Positions 16,686 through 25,355 of a DNA stretch of 31,183 nt are shown here, in pieces. The notes under the pieces are model-generated. The model did not search any database. It saw nothing but the letters and a program-made list of their open reading frames with translations, and had not been told where the DNA came from. Position numbers and translations under genes: made by a program. The stretch's first letter is position 1, and each line of letters starts with the position of its first letter. This DNA is from Oscillospiraceae bacterium. GTDB lineage: Bacteria; Bacillota_A; Clostridia; Oscillospirales; CAG-272. The stretch covers positions 1-31,183 of the forward strand of contig SVRU01000025.1 of NCBI GenBank assembly GCA_015064665.1. Reading direction: 5' to 3'.

Positions 16686-17414
16686 TTATTTTGATTTTGT
16701 TGCCTTGTATAAATATTCAACCTCTTCCGCCGTCAGATATCTCCATTTTCCAACGGGAAGATTGTTGAGCTTAAGCTTTCCTATCGAAACACGCGAAAGT
16801 CTTTTTACCGTGAGTTCTGCCGCTTCGCACATTTTTCTAATCTGTCTGTTTCTCCCCTCAAAGAGTGTCATTTTAAGAACAGTTCCGCTTTCGTCACTCT
16901 CGCCAATGGTTACTTCAACAGGTTTTATTTCATATCCGTCAATTACGAGCGGAGAGGTTAATATCTCATATTGAGAGGAGTTGACCTGTCCGCTGACTTT
17001 AACTCGGTATATCTTTGGAAGGCTGTGGCTTGGGTGAGTCAGTCGGTTTTTAAGCTCTCCATCGTCGGTCAGAAGGAGCATTCCCTCGGAAATAAGGTCA
17101 AGACGTCCGACAGGGTATACTCGCGCATCTACTCCTGTGAGAAGGTCGGTTACGCACTTTCTTCCTCTGTCGTCCGAGGTGCTCGAAAGGTATCCACGAG
17201 GTTTGTTCATCATTATATAGGTGTATTCGCGCTTTTCATATACGATGCGCTTGTTTTTAAATGTAACGGTATCACGGCCGGGGTCGATTTTCATTCCAAG
17301 CTCTGCCATATGGCCGTTTACCGAAACGTTGCCTTTTTTTATTTCTTCCTCTGCGGCCCTGCGTGACATAAGCCCGGAATCAGATATGAATTTTTGAAGT
17401 CTGATTTCTTTCAT
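16686..17414 (-). CDS. rluB: RluB/RsuA-family pseudouridine synthase
   Basis: A 242-residue rRNA pseudouridine synthase. An N-terminal S4 RNA-binding domain (about 3-60, RLQKFISDSGLMSRRAAEE) is followed by the RsuA-type catalytic domain, with the nucleophilic aspartate Asp106 in VGRLDLISEGMLLLTDDG. FEGRNRQIRKM is the conserved later motif. Family members modify 23S U2605 (RluB, E. coli numbering) or 16S U516 (RsuA); Gram-positive operons with scpAB and dacB carry the RluB type. AAAGGA stands 7 bases before the ATG, 12 bases after dacB. The choice between RluB and RsuA rests on context. Confidence 0.9.
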   Translation of the reverse strand: MKEIRLQKFISDSGLMSRRAAEEEIKKGNVSVNGHMAELGMKIDPGRDTVTFKNKRIVYEKREYTYIMMNKPRGYLSSTSDDRGRKCVTDLLTGVDARVYPVGRLDLISEGMLLLTDDGELKNRLTHPSHSLPKIYRVKVSGQVNSSQYEILTSPLVIDGYEIKPVEVTIGESDESGTVLKMTLFEGRNRQIRKMCEAAELTVKRLSRVSIGKLKLNNLPVGKWRYLTAEEVEYLYKATKSK

Positions 17415-17426
17415 TGATTTGTCCTT

Positions 17427-18533
17427 TTATAAGCTGAAAAATTTTTGTTTTTTTCTGTTTTTCTCAACGCTGTAATCTGCGGTAAGCTGAATTCTGCCGA
17501 GTTCCTTTCCTGCCTTTGTAAAAATAACCTCGCCAAGAACGTCGCCCTCATTTATCGGCGCTGAAAAATATCTTGAAAGCTTTACGCAGGTTTTTATTTC
17601 TTCATCCGACCTATCATGTATAAATTTTTGTGAATATTTATTTGATATTCTAACAAAATCAAATTTTCCGTCAAGTATCGGAACTTCGTAGCTGAATTCG
17701 TTAGGCGATACGACTTTGGCTTCAAGGAGAGAATAGCCAAAATCAAGCATTTTGGTATGATCGCGCCAATCATCCGGAGCATCTATAGTAACGCTGATAA
17801 GAGTCACTCCGTCACGTTCTGCAGCACCGACGAGGCATCTTCCGCATTTTTTAGTATAACCTGTTTTTACGCCTATGCATCCATCGTAGCTTTTTAAAAG
17901 CTTATTGTGGTTTACGAGCGTTCTTTTTGTGAGATTGCTTTCGATTTGCTTTTTATAGGTGGATACGATTTCTTTAAAAGTGTCGTTTGCGAGGGCTTCC
18001 GCTGTTATTACCGATAGGTCGCTTGCCGTCGTATAATGTTTTTCATTATCAAGTCCGTGCGGATTTGTGAAATTTGTGTTTTGAAGATTTAGTTTTTTTG
18101 CTCGTTCGTTCATCAGAATTGCAAATTCTTCGATTCCGCCGGCAATTTTATATGCAAGAGCGGCTGCCGCATCGTTTGCGCTTTGGAGAATCAGCGCATA
18201 TATGAGGTCAAGCGTTTTTAATATTTCACCGTGCTTTAAATATATCGACGAGCCTTCGATGCCTACCGCCCGTCCGTCTATTTCAAAGGATTCGTTATGG
18301 TCAAGCTCTTCAAGCGCAAGAAGCGCCGTCATTATCTTGGTCGTGCTTGCCATACCGAGTCGTTGATTTGAATTTTTTGTATATATAAATCTTTCCGTTT
18401 CCGGCTCGTATAAAGCAGCAGATCTAGCGCTTAAAGAAATGCCGCCCTCAGAGGAAACGAAAACGGTAAACATCGAAAAAATAAGAGCTAAAATAAAGAG
18501 TAAAGCAAGAAATTTTCTGTAATTATTATACAT
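17427..18533 (-). CDS. dacB: D-alanyl-D-alanine carboxypeptidase (DacB/DacF-type, S11 family)
   Basis: A 368-residue low-molecular-weight penicillin-binding protein that trims the terminal D-Ala from peptidoglycan stem peptides. I start it at the ATG 7 bases after GGAGG, which puts a hydrophobic signal peptide (about 8-27) at the N-terminus; a reading 16 codons longer places polar residues in front of it. The catalytic serine is Ser63 in STTK (63-66), the second motif SAN is at 118-120 and KTG at 223-225. A beta-rich C-terminal domain follows. In B. subtilis dacB lies near scpAB and rluB and acts on the spore cortex; here gerW/ytfJ is also adjacent, which hints at a sporulation link, although many non-sporulating Clostridia keep the same genes. 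Confidence 0.92.
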   Translation of the reverse strand: MYNNYRKFLALLFILALIFSMFTVFVSSEGGISLSARSAALYEPETERFIYTKNSNQRLGMASTTKIMTALLALEELDHNESFEIDGRAVGIEGSSIYLKHGEILKTLDLIYALILQSANDAAAALAYKIAGGIEEFAILMNERAKKLNLQNTNFTNPHGLDNEKHYTTASDLSVITAEALANDTFKEIVSTYKKQIESNLTKRTLVNHNKLLKSYDGCIGVKTGYTKKCGRCLVGAAERDGVTLISVTIDAPDDWRDHTKMLDFGYSLLEAKVVSPNEFSYEVPILDGKFDFVRISNKYSQKFIHDRSDEEIKTCVKLSRYFSAPINEGDVLGEVIFTKAGKELGRIQLTADYSVEKNRKKQKFFSL

Positions 18534-18586
18534 AACCATTCCTCCGCATTTATCTTTTGCAGAGGAAAAAAAGTTATTCATACAGT

Positions 18587-18964
18587 TTATGTCAAGCTAT
18601 CCTTTATTTTTTGAATTATTTCGGGCGAACGTTCAATAACCGACAGCGCGTGGTCAAATCCGTTTGTTGAATTTGATATAGGAATGAGGTTTATCTCTGC
18701 GTTTTTTCCTACAGTTAAAAAAGCGATGGGCGTTATCGAAACACCCGTTCCGCCTCCTCCGCCAAAATTCTGCGCACCCGAAAATTTCTTCGCGCCATAG
18801 TCAACTCCGCCCGTGGCAAACCCGACGGAAACCTTAGAGACGGGAATCACCGTTACACCGCTTGGAGTTTGTATAGGCGCGCCTATTGCGCCGTCAATAT
18901 CCGTAAAGCCTTTTATTCCGTCTAAAGACGACTTAATTATATCACCCATTTTTGTTTCTGACAC
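18587..18964 (-). CDS. ytfJ: GerW/YtfJ-family protein
   Basis: A 125-residue protein read from the GTG at 18962-18964, which has AAAGG about 10 bases upstream and gives the typical start SETKMGDIIKSSLDGI. A TTG eleven codons earlier is possible but lacks a ribosome site. The core has the family pattern: IGAPIQTPSGVTVIPVSKVSVGFATGG, then a glycine stretch (GGGGGTG) and an acidic C-terminal helix. In B. subtilis YtfJ (GerW) is needed for germination with some germinants. It overlaps the end of the DUF2953 gene by 23 bases in another frame, the usual partner (ytfI-ytfJ), which implies coupled translation. Confidence 0.85.
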   Translation of the reverse strand: MSETKMGDIIKSSLDGIKGFTDIDGAIGAPIQTPSGVTVIPVSKVSVGFATGGVDYGAKKFSGAQNFGGGGGTGVSITPIAFLTVGKNAEINLIPISNSTNGFDHALSVIERSPEIIQKIKDSLT

Positions 18965-19499
18965 GTTTTTTTGACCTTTCTTTTTTTCTTCTTTCAATAT
19001 TATAGACGATTGTTGAAAAAATAAAAACGAGAAGCGAGGTTTTTAACGTGAAATCAAGTATCGGTTCTTTAAAAGGTAGATTTGAAGTTGTAATAAAATA
19101 AGTATCTTCAAGGGTGATTTTTTGTGTTTTTAACGTTAAGTATGTGAAGAAAATAAGAATTACTGTGGATAAATTTCCCTCAAGAGCAACAAGACGGGAT
19201 GGCTCAATTTCATGTTGCGGAATTTTTATTGAATGAACCCTAATCTCCGAATTTTTTAAAAGGTATGCTAACGATCGTTTAACCGCCAAGGATTTCGTTA
19301 TTTTCGGTCTGAATCCGTAGCCTGTATTTTTGGATTTAGATTTGTTATTTTCGTTTCCTTGATAGAGTGAAAGGGTAAATAGAAGAAAATCGATATTTAT
19401 ATTAATTTTATCGGTGTAGGTAAATCTTACGTATACCGTAGATGCAAGAATTAATATAGATGCCGAAAACAATAGAAACAATAAAAGTAAATTCGTCAT
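18942..19499 (-). CDS. DUF2953 membrane protein (YtfI-like)
   Basis: A 185-residue protein starting at the ATG preceded by GGAG (5-base gap); a reading 16 codons longer lacks support. It has an N-terminal membrane segment (about residues 2-22), a polar middle with several charged and amphipathic stretches, and a second hydrophobic segment near the C-terminus (LLVFIFSTIVYNI) followed by a strongly basic tail (RRKKERSKKRVRNK). Its placement immediately before gerW/ytfJ, length and topology fit the DUF2953 family, whose role is unknown. The sequence itself is weakly conserved, so the call leans on context. Confidence 0.7.
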   Translation of the reverse strand: MTNLLLLFLLFSASILILASTVYVRFTYTDKININIDFLLFTLSLYQGNENNKSKSKNTGYGFRPKITKSLAVKRSLAYLLKNSEIRVHSIKIPQHEIEPSRLVALEGNLSTVILIFFTYLTLKTQKITLEDTYFITTSNLPFKEPILDFTLKTSLLVFIFSTIVYNIERRKKERSKKRVRNKNG

Positions 19500-19570
19500 A
19501 AAATCTCCAAAAAGAAATATGTAAGAGAAAATATGAGGCAGATTCAATTTGTGCTTCTATTGGCGTCTTT

Positions 19571-20362
19571 TTATTCTTCGATTATATCGTCGTCCGCAGA
19601 AGGCTCCCCGTCTGGAGAAGAGACAAGCTCGTTTTGCACGACTTCATCGATTTCAATTTGAATCTGAGAGTCATCAAGAGTGTTATTGTTTTCCGCCTCG
19701 TTTGATTGGTCATCAGTTCCTTCGGCGGTGTCGGGGGCAGAAATTTTTGCTTTGTCAAAAACCTCCATAAGCTCATCGCTCGTACCGGGAAGCATTGAGA
19801 GATCCTTGAGCCCGAAGCAACGCAGGAAATCTTGAGTTGTTCCGTAAAGCATCGGTCTTCCGGGGGCGTCAAGTCTGCCCTTGGATTCGATAAGTCCTCT
19901 GTCCAAAAGATTGTTCATCGCATAGGAAGAATCGGCGCGGCGAAGCGTATCAACAAACGCTCGCGTTACAGGCTGGTTGTAAGCTATAATAGCAAGAGCT
20001 TCCATTGAGGACGTAGAAAGCGAGCCGCTTTTTTTAATTCCGAGTGCATTTCTGATTTCGGTCAGATAATACTGCTTCGTGCAAAGCTGACACGCATCGT
20101 TAAAGGTGAGCATTATTACACCGCGTGGAATGGGAGAATCGTTATATTTTAAAGAATACTCAAAAACCTTGTCCTTTACTTTTGACGGAGTCATATCAAA
20201 AACTCTGCCAAGGGTAGCGTATGATATAGGGTGTCCTGCCGCAAAAAGTATAGCCTCAAGAGCTTCTTCAAATACAACAGCTCTTTCGGGTTCGGTGTTT
20301 TCGGCTTCGAGCACTTCGGCTTTTTCTTCTGCTTCTTCAACTGTATTTATATTTTCAGTCAT
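19571..20362 (-). CDS. scpB: Segregation and condensation protein B
   Basis: A 263-residue kleisin-associated winged-helix protein that joins ScpA and SMC in chromosome condensation and segregation. The start ATG at 20360-20362 overlaps the scpA stop by 8 bases, with GAGG in the end of scpA as ribosome site; longer readings lie wholly inside scpA. The paired winged-helix core runs about 27-185 (EALEAILFAAGHPISYATLGRVF to YGTTQDFLRCFGL). Both ends are extended: an acidic Glu-rich N-terminus and a long acidic Asp/Glu/Ser tail of about 60 residues. Confidence 0.94.
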   Translation of the reverse strand: MTENINTVEEAEEKAEVLEAENTEPERAVVFEEALEAILFAAGHPISYATLGRVFDMTPSKVKDKVFEYSLKYNDSPIPRGVIMLTFNDACQLCTKQYYLTEIRNALGIKKSGSLSTSSMEALAIIAYNQPVTRAFVDTLRRADSSYAMNNLLDRGLIESKGRLDAPGRPMLYGTTQDFLRCFGLKDLSMLPGTSDELMEVFDKAKISAPDTAEGTDDQSNEAENNNTLDDSQIQIEIDEVVQNELVSSPDGEPSADDDIIEE

Positions 20363-21200
20363 TTTTTTCATCCTCATTGTCATCGGCGTTTTGGTTGTCT
20401 GTTTGGCTGTGGTCAAATTCGCTTTCGGTTATATCACCGGGAACAAAATTCGGGTTAAGCTTGAATTTCATGCTGAGTCCGTTTTCTTCATATTCAACTA
20501 CGTCCTCAACAAGCTTTACGGTGGTTATCATTATTCTGTGAATTTTTATAAGTTCGAGTATGCCCATAAATCTTGCGACAAGCTCGGGGCGGCTGTCGGC
20601 GTCCTTAAGAAGAAAGAATAAGGAAGCCTCTTCCTGTTCTTCGAGCAACTCGCAAATCTCTTCGATTTTTTCTTCAACCGAAACTATCTTATGCTTGATA
20701 AGCGGATTAACAAGCTCGGTCGGTGTTCTTTCGGACTGAGCAATTTTGATTCTTCTCATTACCGCATTAAGCGCTTTAATAAGAAGGTCGGGATCAAGGT
20801 CAAGCGGAAGCCCCTTTTCAGGCGGAACCTCGTCGGTATCCTTTACATAACGCGTCGAGTATTCGTCATACAGAGGGCGAAGCTCCTTTGCTGCAAGCTT
20901 TGCTTGTTGGTACAAAAGAAGCGCATCGGCTATTTCTTTTCTCGGGTCGTTTTCCGTTCCTTCCTCGTGGGGCAGGATCATCTTGCTTTTTATAAGCATG
21001 AGCTCACTTGCCATAACGATAAAGTCGCTGGCAATATCAAGATCCATTTTTTGCGCTTCGTCGATATATTCCATATACTGATCGCAAATAATTGCAATGG
21101 GAATATCGGTGATGCTGACCTTGTTTTTTGCAATAAGAGTCAAAAGAAGATCAAGAGGACCCTCAAATTGATCAAGTCGGTATGTCAACTGTTCTATCAT
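20355..21200 (-). CDS. scpA: Segregation and condensation protein A (kleisin)
   Basis: A 281-residue kleisin that bridges the heads of the SMC dimer. The N-terminus shows the family signature LDQFEGPLDLLLTLIAKNKV, and the helical N-domain is followed by a flexible middle and a C-terminal winged helix (about 180-250). The end is acidic (DNQNADDNEDEKND). AGAGG lies 7 bases before the ATG. The gene follows the M50 protease gene after 40 bases and overlaps scpB. Confidence 0.95.
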   Translation of the reverse strand: MIEQLTYRLDQFEGPLDLLLTLIAKNKVSITDIPIAIICDQYMEYIDEAQKMDLDIASDFIVMASELMLIKSKMILPHEEGTENDPRKEIADALLLYQQAKLAAKELRPLYDEYSTRYVKDTDEVPPEKGLPLDLDPDLLIKALNAVMRRIKIAQSERTPTELVNPLIKHKIVSVEEKIEEICELLEEQEEASLFFLLKDADSRPELVARFMGILELIKIHRIMITTVKLVEDVVEYEENGLSMKFKLNPNFVPGDITESEFDHSQTDNQNADDNEDEKND

Positions 21201-21240
21201 TACTAAACCTCTGTCTATTAAGAGTTTGGATAAAATGGAA

Positions 21241-21981
21241 TTAAAAATTAAGGGCGGGGATTAGTTGCCAAAAATCAATCATACCCCTCGAAACGAATGA
21301 GAAAATCAGACCGAGAATGTCAGAGAGTGAGAAAATTCCCGCAACGAAGGAAAGTACGGGATTAGCCGCGATTATCGGCACTGAAAGCAACACTCTTTTT
21401 ACGGTATCGCCAAGTGCAAGCCACAAAATCAAGCCAAAATATATTTTTCTTTCATAACGCATGATTCCGAAATAGTATTTCGGAGGCAGAACAACGTTTA
21501 AAATTCTTGAGCCGTCAAGCGGAGGAATCGGAATGAGATTAAATATTCCTATTCCTATATTAATTATGTGGAAGATATATACGAAAAGTACCGTGTTTTG
21601 CGCAAGTAAATATGAAAACTCGGAATTGAATTTGATATCACTGAATACCGACAAAAGAAGTAGATAAACAAAGGCAGAAATAAATGCAAAAAGCATATTT
21701 GATAGCGGTCCCGCAAGTGCCGAAATAGCAAAATCACGCTTTGGATTTTTGAAATTGCGCGGATTTATCGGAACCGGCTTTGCCCAACCGAAATGAAACA
21801 GCACCATGCATATTGCTCCAAGCGGATCAAGATGCTTTAAGGGATTAAGCGTAAGTCTTCCAAACGCTTTGGCAGTGCCGTCACCAAGCTTATATGCTGC
21901 GTATGCATGCGCGTATTCGTGTACTGTAAGTATCAGAAGAGTGGCAAGCGCTGATAAGGTATAGTATATTACTTGATTCAT
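21241..21981 (-). CDS. Site-2 protease family (M50) membrane metalloprotease
   Basis: A 246-residue integral membrane protein. The zinc-protease motif HEYAH is at 21-25 in the first membrane segment, and the second conserved site NLIPIPPLDG is near 147-156 with Asp156 as third ligand; GPLSNM lies near 91-96. Four to six hydrophobic segments are visible. This compact form, without a PDZ domain, resembles the YwhC/YdcA-like peptidases often found next to scpAB in Clostridia rather than RseP or SpoIVFB. Targets are unknown. The start has a weak AAGGA site about 8 bases upstream. Confidence 0.88.
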   Translation of the reverse strand: MNQVIYYTLSALATLLILTVHEYAHAYAAYKLGDGTAKAFGRLTLNPLKHLDPLGAICMVLFHFGWAKPVPINPRNFKNPKRDFAISALAGPLSNMLFAFISAFVYLLLLSVFSDIKFNSEFSYLLAQNTVLFVYIFHIINIGIGIFNLIPIPPLDGSRILNVVLPPKYYFGIMRYERKIYFGLILWLALGDTVKRVLLSVPIIAANPVLSFVAGIFSLSDILGLIFSFVSRGMIDFWQLIPALNF

Positions 21982-22015
21982 TTTTTATTCCTTACGTTTT
22001 TAGTGCAGACCTTTG

Positions 22016-22032
22016 TTCGACAAATTGTCGAA
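22016..22032. promoter_or_regulatory. Perfect 8-bp palindrome upstream of the M50 protease gene
   Basis: TTCGACAA-A-TTGTCGAA lies 35 to 51 bases before the M50 protease start in the short gap after engB. It has no T-run after the stem on either strand that would suit a minus-strand terminator, so it could be a protein-binding site or an mRNA hairpin. Function unknown. Confidence 0.4.
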
Positions 22033-22055
22033 AAATAGGTTTAGCTAATCAATAA

Positions 22056-22655
22056 TTACTTCAAGCAATCAAAAATTTTGCTCCAAAGAAGCTCCTTGCC
22101 GTCTTTTGTTACCGAAGAAAAGGGAATTGTATCAATATTTGTTCCGAGAAAGTATTCGTTCTGTATAGCTTCAAGAGCCGATTTTACGCCGGATTTTGAA
22201 AGCTTGTCACTCTTGGTTGCAACTACAATAAATGGTACCCCCGTATCAATAAGCCAGTTTATCATCATAATATCGTCATCGGTCGGACCGACGCGTATAT
22301 CGATCAGTTGAAGCACGAGCTTAATATTATCGACTGCAGGGTTTTTTAAAAAATAATCCTCGGTAAGCGAGCTCCAGGATTTTTTCGATTCCATAGAGCG
22401 TTTTGCATAGCCGTAACCGGGCAGGTCAACGAGATATATTTTTTTATCAATATCGTAGAAGTTTATCGTTATTGTTTTTCCCGGCGCAGATGAAACTCTT
22501 GCTAATGATTTTCTCCCAAGCAGAGTGTTTATAAGCGAGCTTTTTCCAACGTTTGAACGTCCGGAAAGCGCAATTTGCGGTCTCATATCTCGCGGAAACT
22601 GTGCCAGCCTTCCTGCAGTTAACGCTATGGAAGCATTATTGACGTTTATTTTCAT
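22056..22655 (-). CDS. engB: Ribosome biogenesis GTPase EngB (YsxC/YihA)
   Basis: A 199-residue small GTPase needed for 50S ribosomal subunit assembly. All G motifs are visible: G1 GRSNVGKS (32-39), Thr61 in the G2 loop, G3 DLPG (77-80) and G4 TKSD (147-150). Length is typical. It lies 25 bases downstream of lon on the same strand, the same lonA-ysxC pair as in B. subtilis. Confidence 0.95.
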   Translation of the reverse strand: MKINVNNASIALTAGRLAQFPRDMRPQIALSGRSNVGKSSLINTLLGRKSLARVSSAPGKTITINFYDIDKKIYLVDLPGYGYAKRSMESKKSWSSLTEDYFLKNPAVDNIKLVLQLIDIRVGPTDDDIMMINWLIDTGVPFIVVATKSDKLSKSGVKSALEAIQNEYFLGTNIDTIPFSSVTKDGKELLWSKIFDCLK

Positions 22656-22680
22656 TTTTATAAGCCTTTAAGTAAATGTT

Positions 22681-25017
22681 TTAGTCACGGGCAAGCGCGG
22701 AGGAAAGCACCTCGGTTGCCGTCTTGCAGGGAATGAATTCCAGATTTGCGCGTGCTTCGGAATCGATTTCGTCAAGATCGCGCATATTGTCTTCGGGTAA
22801 AATCATCGTTTTGATTCCCGCACGGTATGCAGCAAGAGTTTTTTCTCTCAATCCGCCGATTGCAAGCACGTTACCTCTGAGTGTGATTTCACCCGTCATT
22901 GCAACGTCTCGTCTGACGGGAATTTTACCGAGTGCGCTTACGATTGCAGTAACCATGGTTACACCTGCTGACGGTCCGTCCTTCGGAACCGCGCCCTCCG
23001 GAAAGTGAATGTGCAAATCGCTGTTCTTATAAAAGTCGGGGTTAATTCCGTAATCCTTGTAAATGGTTCTTACAAGAGAATGAGCAATTTTTGCAGACTC
23101 CTTCATAACGTCGCCAAGCGAGCCCGTGAGCTCGATTTTTCCTGTGCCCTCCATCGCGGCAACTTCGACCTTAAGAAGATCGCCACCCGCCTGCGTATAT
23201 GCAAGACCGTTTACGACGCCAATGGGATTTTCGTTTTCAAGCCTTTCCGGAATAACCTTTGCTTTGCCGAGGAATGAGGATATGTTTTTCTCGGTGACTG
23301 TTACCGATTTAATTTCTTCTTCTGCAATTTTCTTGGCGCTTTTTCTTATAAGCGAGGCAATTTCACGTTCAAGATTTCTTACACCCGCCTCTTTTGTGTA
23401 GCTCTTAATGAGCTCAAGAATGGCTCCGTCGGTTATTCTGAACATTTTTTTCGTAATTCCGTTGCGGCGAAGCTGTTTTGGAACGAGATGATTCTTGGCA
23501 ATAGCAAGCTTTTCTGAATCTGTATAAGTAGATAGCTCGATTATTTCCATTCTGTCAAGAAGCGGACTTGGGATGCCTTCGTAGCTATTTGCCGTCGCAA
23601 TAAAAAGCGCATCGGACAGATCGATGGGGATTTCCATGAAATTGTCTCTGAAGGATTTGTTCTGCTCCGGGTCTAAAACCTCAAGAAGAGCAGAGGTTGG
23701 GTCGCCGCGGAAATCCTTTGCCATTTTATCTATTTCGTCAAGAACTATTACGGGATTTTCAACCTTTGAGTTAATAAGCGCGGTAACGATTCTTCCGGGC
23801 ATTGCTCCAACGTAGGTTTTTCTGTGCCCGCGTATTTCCGCTTCGTCGTGCATACCGCCAAGCGACACTCTTGCATATTTGCGTTTGAGCGCTCTGGCAA
23901 CCGATGCCGCAACAGAGGTCTTTCCGACACCGGGAGGGCCTATAAGGCAGATGATCTGACTTTTCAGCTCGGGCGAGAACTGCTTTACTGCAACAAATTC
24001 AAGAATTCTTTCCTTGACTTTTTTAAGACCGTCGTGGTCGGCATCGAGAATCACTCTTGCTTCCTCAACGGTGACGGGCTCGGTTGATTTTTTACCGAAA
24101 GGGAAATCAAGGCAGGTGTCAAGATAGGTTCGGAGAACCGTTCCCTCGGCTGCTCCGAAAGGTGTTTTCGAAAGCTTGCCAAGCTCTTTATAAAGTTTTT
24201 CTTTTACCTCATCGGGAAGTACGGCAGCCTCAATTTTGTCTTCGTATTCTTTAATTTCGTCGTCATCGTCATCGCCGAGCTCCGACTGAATAGCCTTTAT
24301 TTGCTCTCTGAGAAAATAGTCCTTTTGATTTCTGTCTATTTTTTCACGCACCTGCATTTGAATCGAATGCTCGCACTCAAGAAGCATAGCCTCCTCCTCA
24401 AGCGCAACAAGAAGCTTTTCAAGTCTTGATTTGGGAATCGACGTTTCAAGCACGGTTTGCTTATTTTTATAATCTATTATTGCAGAGGAAGCAACAAAAT
24501 CGGCAAGATAGCCGGGGTCGCTGATTGCCTCTGCGGCAAGACGCATATCCTCGGAGAAGGTTGGATGAATATCCTTGATTTGCGAAAGTCTCATTTTGAC
24601 CTCGTGCATCAGCGCTTCAAGTGCCTGAGAGAGAGTTTTCACGTTTTGTTCTTTTTTTATCGTCGCAAATGCGGTAAGATATCCCGAAGTATTGCTTACG
24701 CCGTTGATTTTTATTCTTGATATTCCTTCAAAAATAACCGAAAGAGTTCCTTGCGGATTTTTAACGACGTGTTTGATTTCTGCGAGAATACCGATTTTAT
24801 ATAAGTCCTTTTCCTCGGGCTCTTCGACAGCGATGTCCTTTTGCGCAACGAGCAGAATTTTTGCGTTGTTTAAGGTTGCCGCCGCGGTAAACGCTTTGAG
24901 AGATGTTGGGCGCGCAATCTCAATACTGAGCTGCACGGCAGGGAAGCCGACGATTCCGCGAAGCGGTATTAAGGGCAGATTGATTTCTATATTATTATTT
25001 AATGAATTTTCAGACAT
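22681..25017 (-). CDS. lon: ATP-dependent Lon protease
   Basis: A 778-residue LonA. The N-terminal substrate-binding domain covers roughly 12-205, followed by a coiled-coil region with an acidic run (Asp-rich, about 249-262). The AAA+ domain has Walker A GPPGVGKT (360-367) and Walker B VIVLDEID (423-430). The protease domain holds the Ser683-Lys726 dyad in PKDGPSAG and GGLREK. It degrades misfolded and regulatory proteins in the cytosol. GAGG stands before the ATG, and a good promoter lies about 55 bases upstream. No CtsR-type repeat is visible in the upstream region, so heat-shock control through CtsR is not supported. Confidence 0.97.
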   Translation of the reverse strand: MSENSLNNNIEINLPLIPLRGIVGFPAVQLSIEIARPTSLKAFTAAATLNNAKILLVAQKDIAVEEPEEKDLYKIGILAEIKHVVKNPQGTLSVIFEGISRIKINGVSNTSGYLTAFATIKKEQNVKTLSQALEALMHEVKMRLSQIKDIHPTFSEDMRLAAEAISDPGYLADFVASSAIIDYKNKQTVLETSIPKSRLEKLLVALEEEAMLLECEHSIQMQVREKIDRNQKDYFLREQIKAIQSELGDDDDDEIKEYEDKIEAAVLPDEVKEKLYKELGKLSKTPFGAAEGTVLRTYLDTCLDFPFGKKSTEPVTVEEARVILDADHDGLKKVKERILEFVAVKQFSPELKSQIICLIGPPGVGKTSVAASVARALKRKYARVSLGGMHDEAEIRGHRKTYVGAMPGRIVTALINSKVENPVIVLDEIDKMAKDFRGDPTSALLEVLDPEQNKSFRDNFMEIPIDLSDALFIATANSYEGIPSPLLDRMEIIELSTYTDSEKLAIAKNHLVPKQLRRNGITKKMFRITDGAILELIKSYTKEAGVRNLEREIASLIRKSAKKIAEEEIKSVTVTEKNISSFLGKAKVIPERLENENPIGVVNGLAYTQAGGDLLKVEVAAMEGTGKIELTGSLGDVMKESAKIAHSLVRTIYKDYGINPDFYKNSDLHIHFPEGAVPKDGPSAGVTMVTAIVSALGKIPVRRDVAMTGEITLRGNVLAIGGLREKTLAAYRAGIKTMILPEDNMRDLDEIDSEARANLEFIPCKTATEVLSSALARD

Positions 25018-25072
25018 TGAATTTACCTCGTATATGTGCTGTGTAATGATTTTTGAAACAAATATTCATTAT

Positions 25073-25101
25073 ATTATAACATAGATTAATTCGAAAGTCC
25101 A
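25073..25101 (-). promoter_or_regulatory. Promoter of lon (and probably of the long minus-strand operon)
   Basis: On the minus strand TGGACT (25096-25101) and TATAAT (25073-25078) are 17 bases apart. The -10 box is consensus and the -35 is 4/6. Transcription would start near 25066. It stands back to back with the infC promoter. Confidence 0.65.
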
Positions 25102-25171
25102 TACTTTTACCACATTTTAAAAAATATTCACAAAAAATAATTTCACTTTTTGATTTTTTTTGAAAAGGGTA

Positions 25172-25200
25172 TTGACAAACGTGGAATAGGGTGATATAAT
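25172..25200 (+). promoter_or_regulatory. Perfect consensus promoter of infC-rpmI-rplT
   Basis: TTGACA (25172-25177) and TATAAT (25195-25200) with exactly 17 bases between them. It is the strongest promoter in the window, in keeping with a ribosomal protein operon that is then held back by the attenuator in its leader. Confidence 0.92.
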
Positions 25201-25202
25201 GT

Positions 25203-25340
25203 AGCGGAAGAAGCGATGACTTCTACAACAAGCAGAATTTCCGTTCTCACCATACCACAGGGGTGCGTATGGTTAATAACTCTCTTTGACGAGGGTATTT
25301 GTGTGCGTACGGAAAATTTTCTGTATGCATTTTTTGTTTT
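25203..25340 (+). promoter_or_regulatory. L20-type attenuation leader of the infC operon
   Basis: The transcribed leader before infC holds several hairpins: one at 25201-25226, CCATACCAC with GTGCGTATGG at 25250-25272, and one at 25279-25296. It ends in an intrinsic terminator: a stem of 25304-25316 with 25317-25329 (two G-U pairs), then TTTTTT. The earlier segment AATTTCCGT (25236-25244) can pair with ACGGAAAATT (25309-25318), the 5' arm of the terminator, which would be an antiterminator. This layout matches the ribosomal protein L20 leader, in which excess L20 favours termination. The pairing is seen; L20 control is inferred from the operon and known family. Confidence 0.82.
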
Positions 25341-25355
25341 CGGAGGTATAAAACA

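Noticed and set aside
25018..25140. Possible CtsR or CIRCE heat-shock operator before lon
   Set aside because: I looked for GGTCAAA repeats and for the CIRCE inverted repeat and found neither; only AT-rich sequence and a sigma-A promoter are present.
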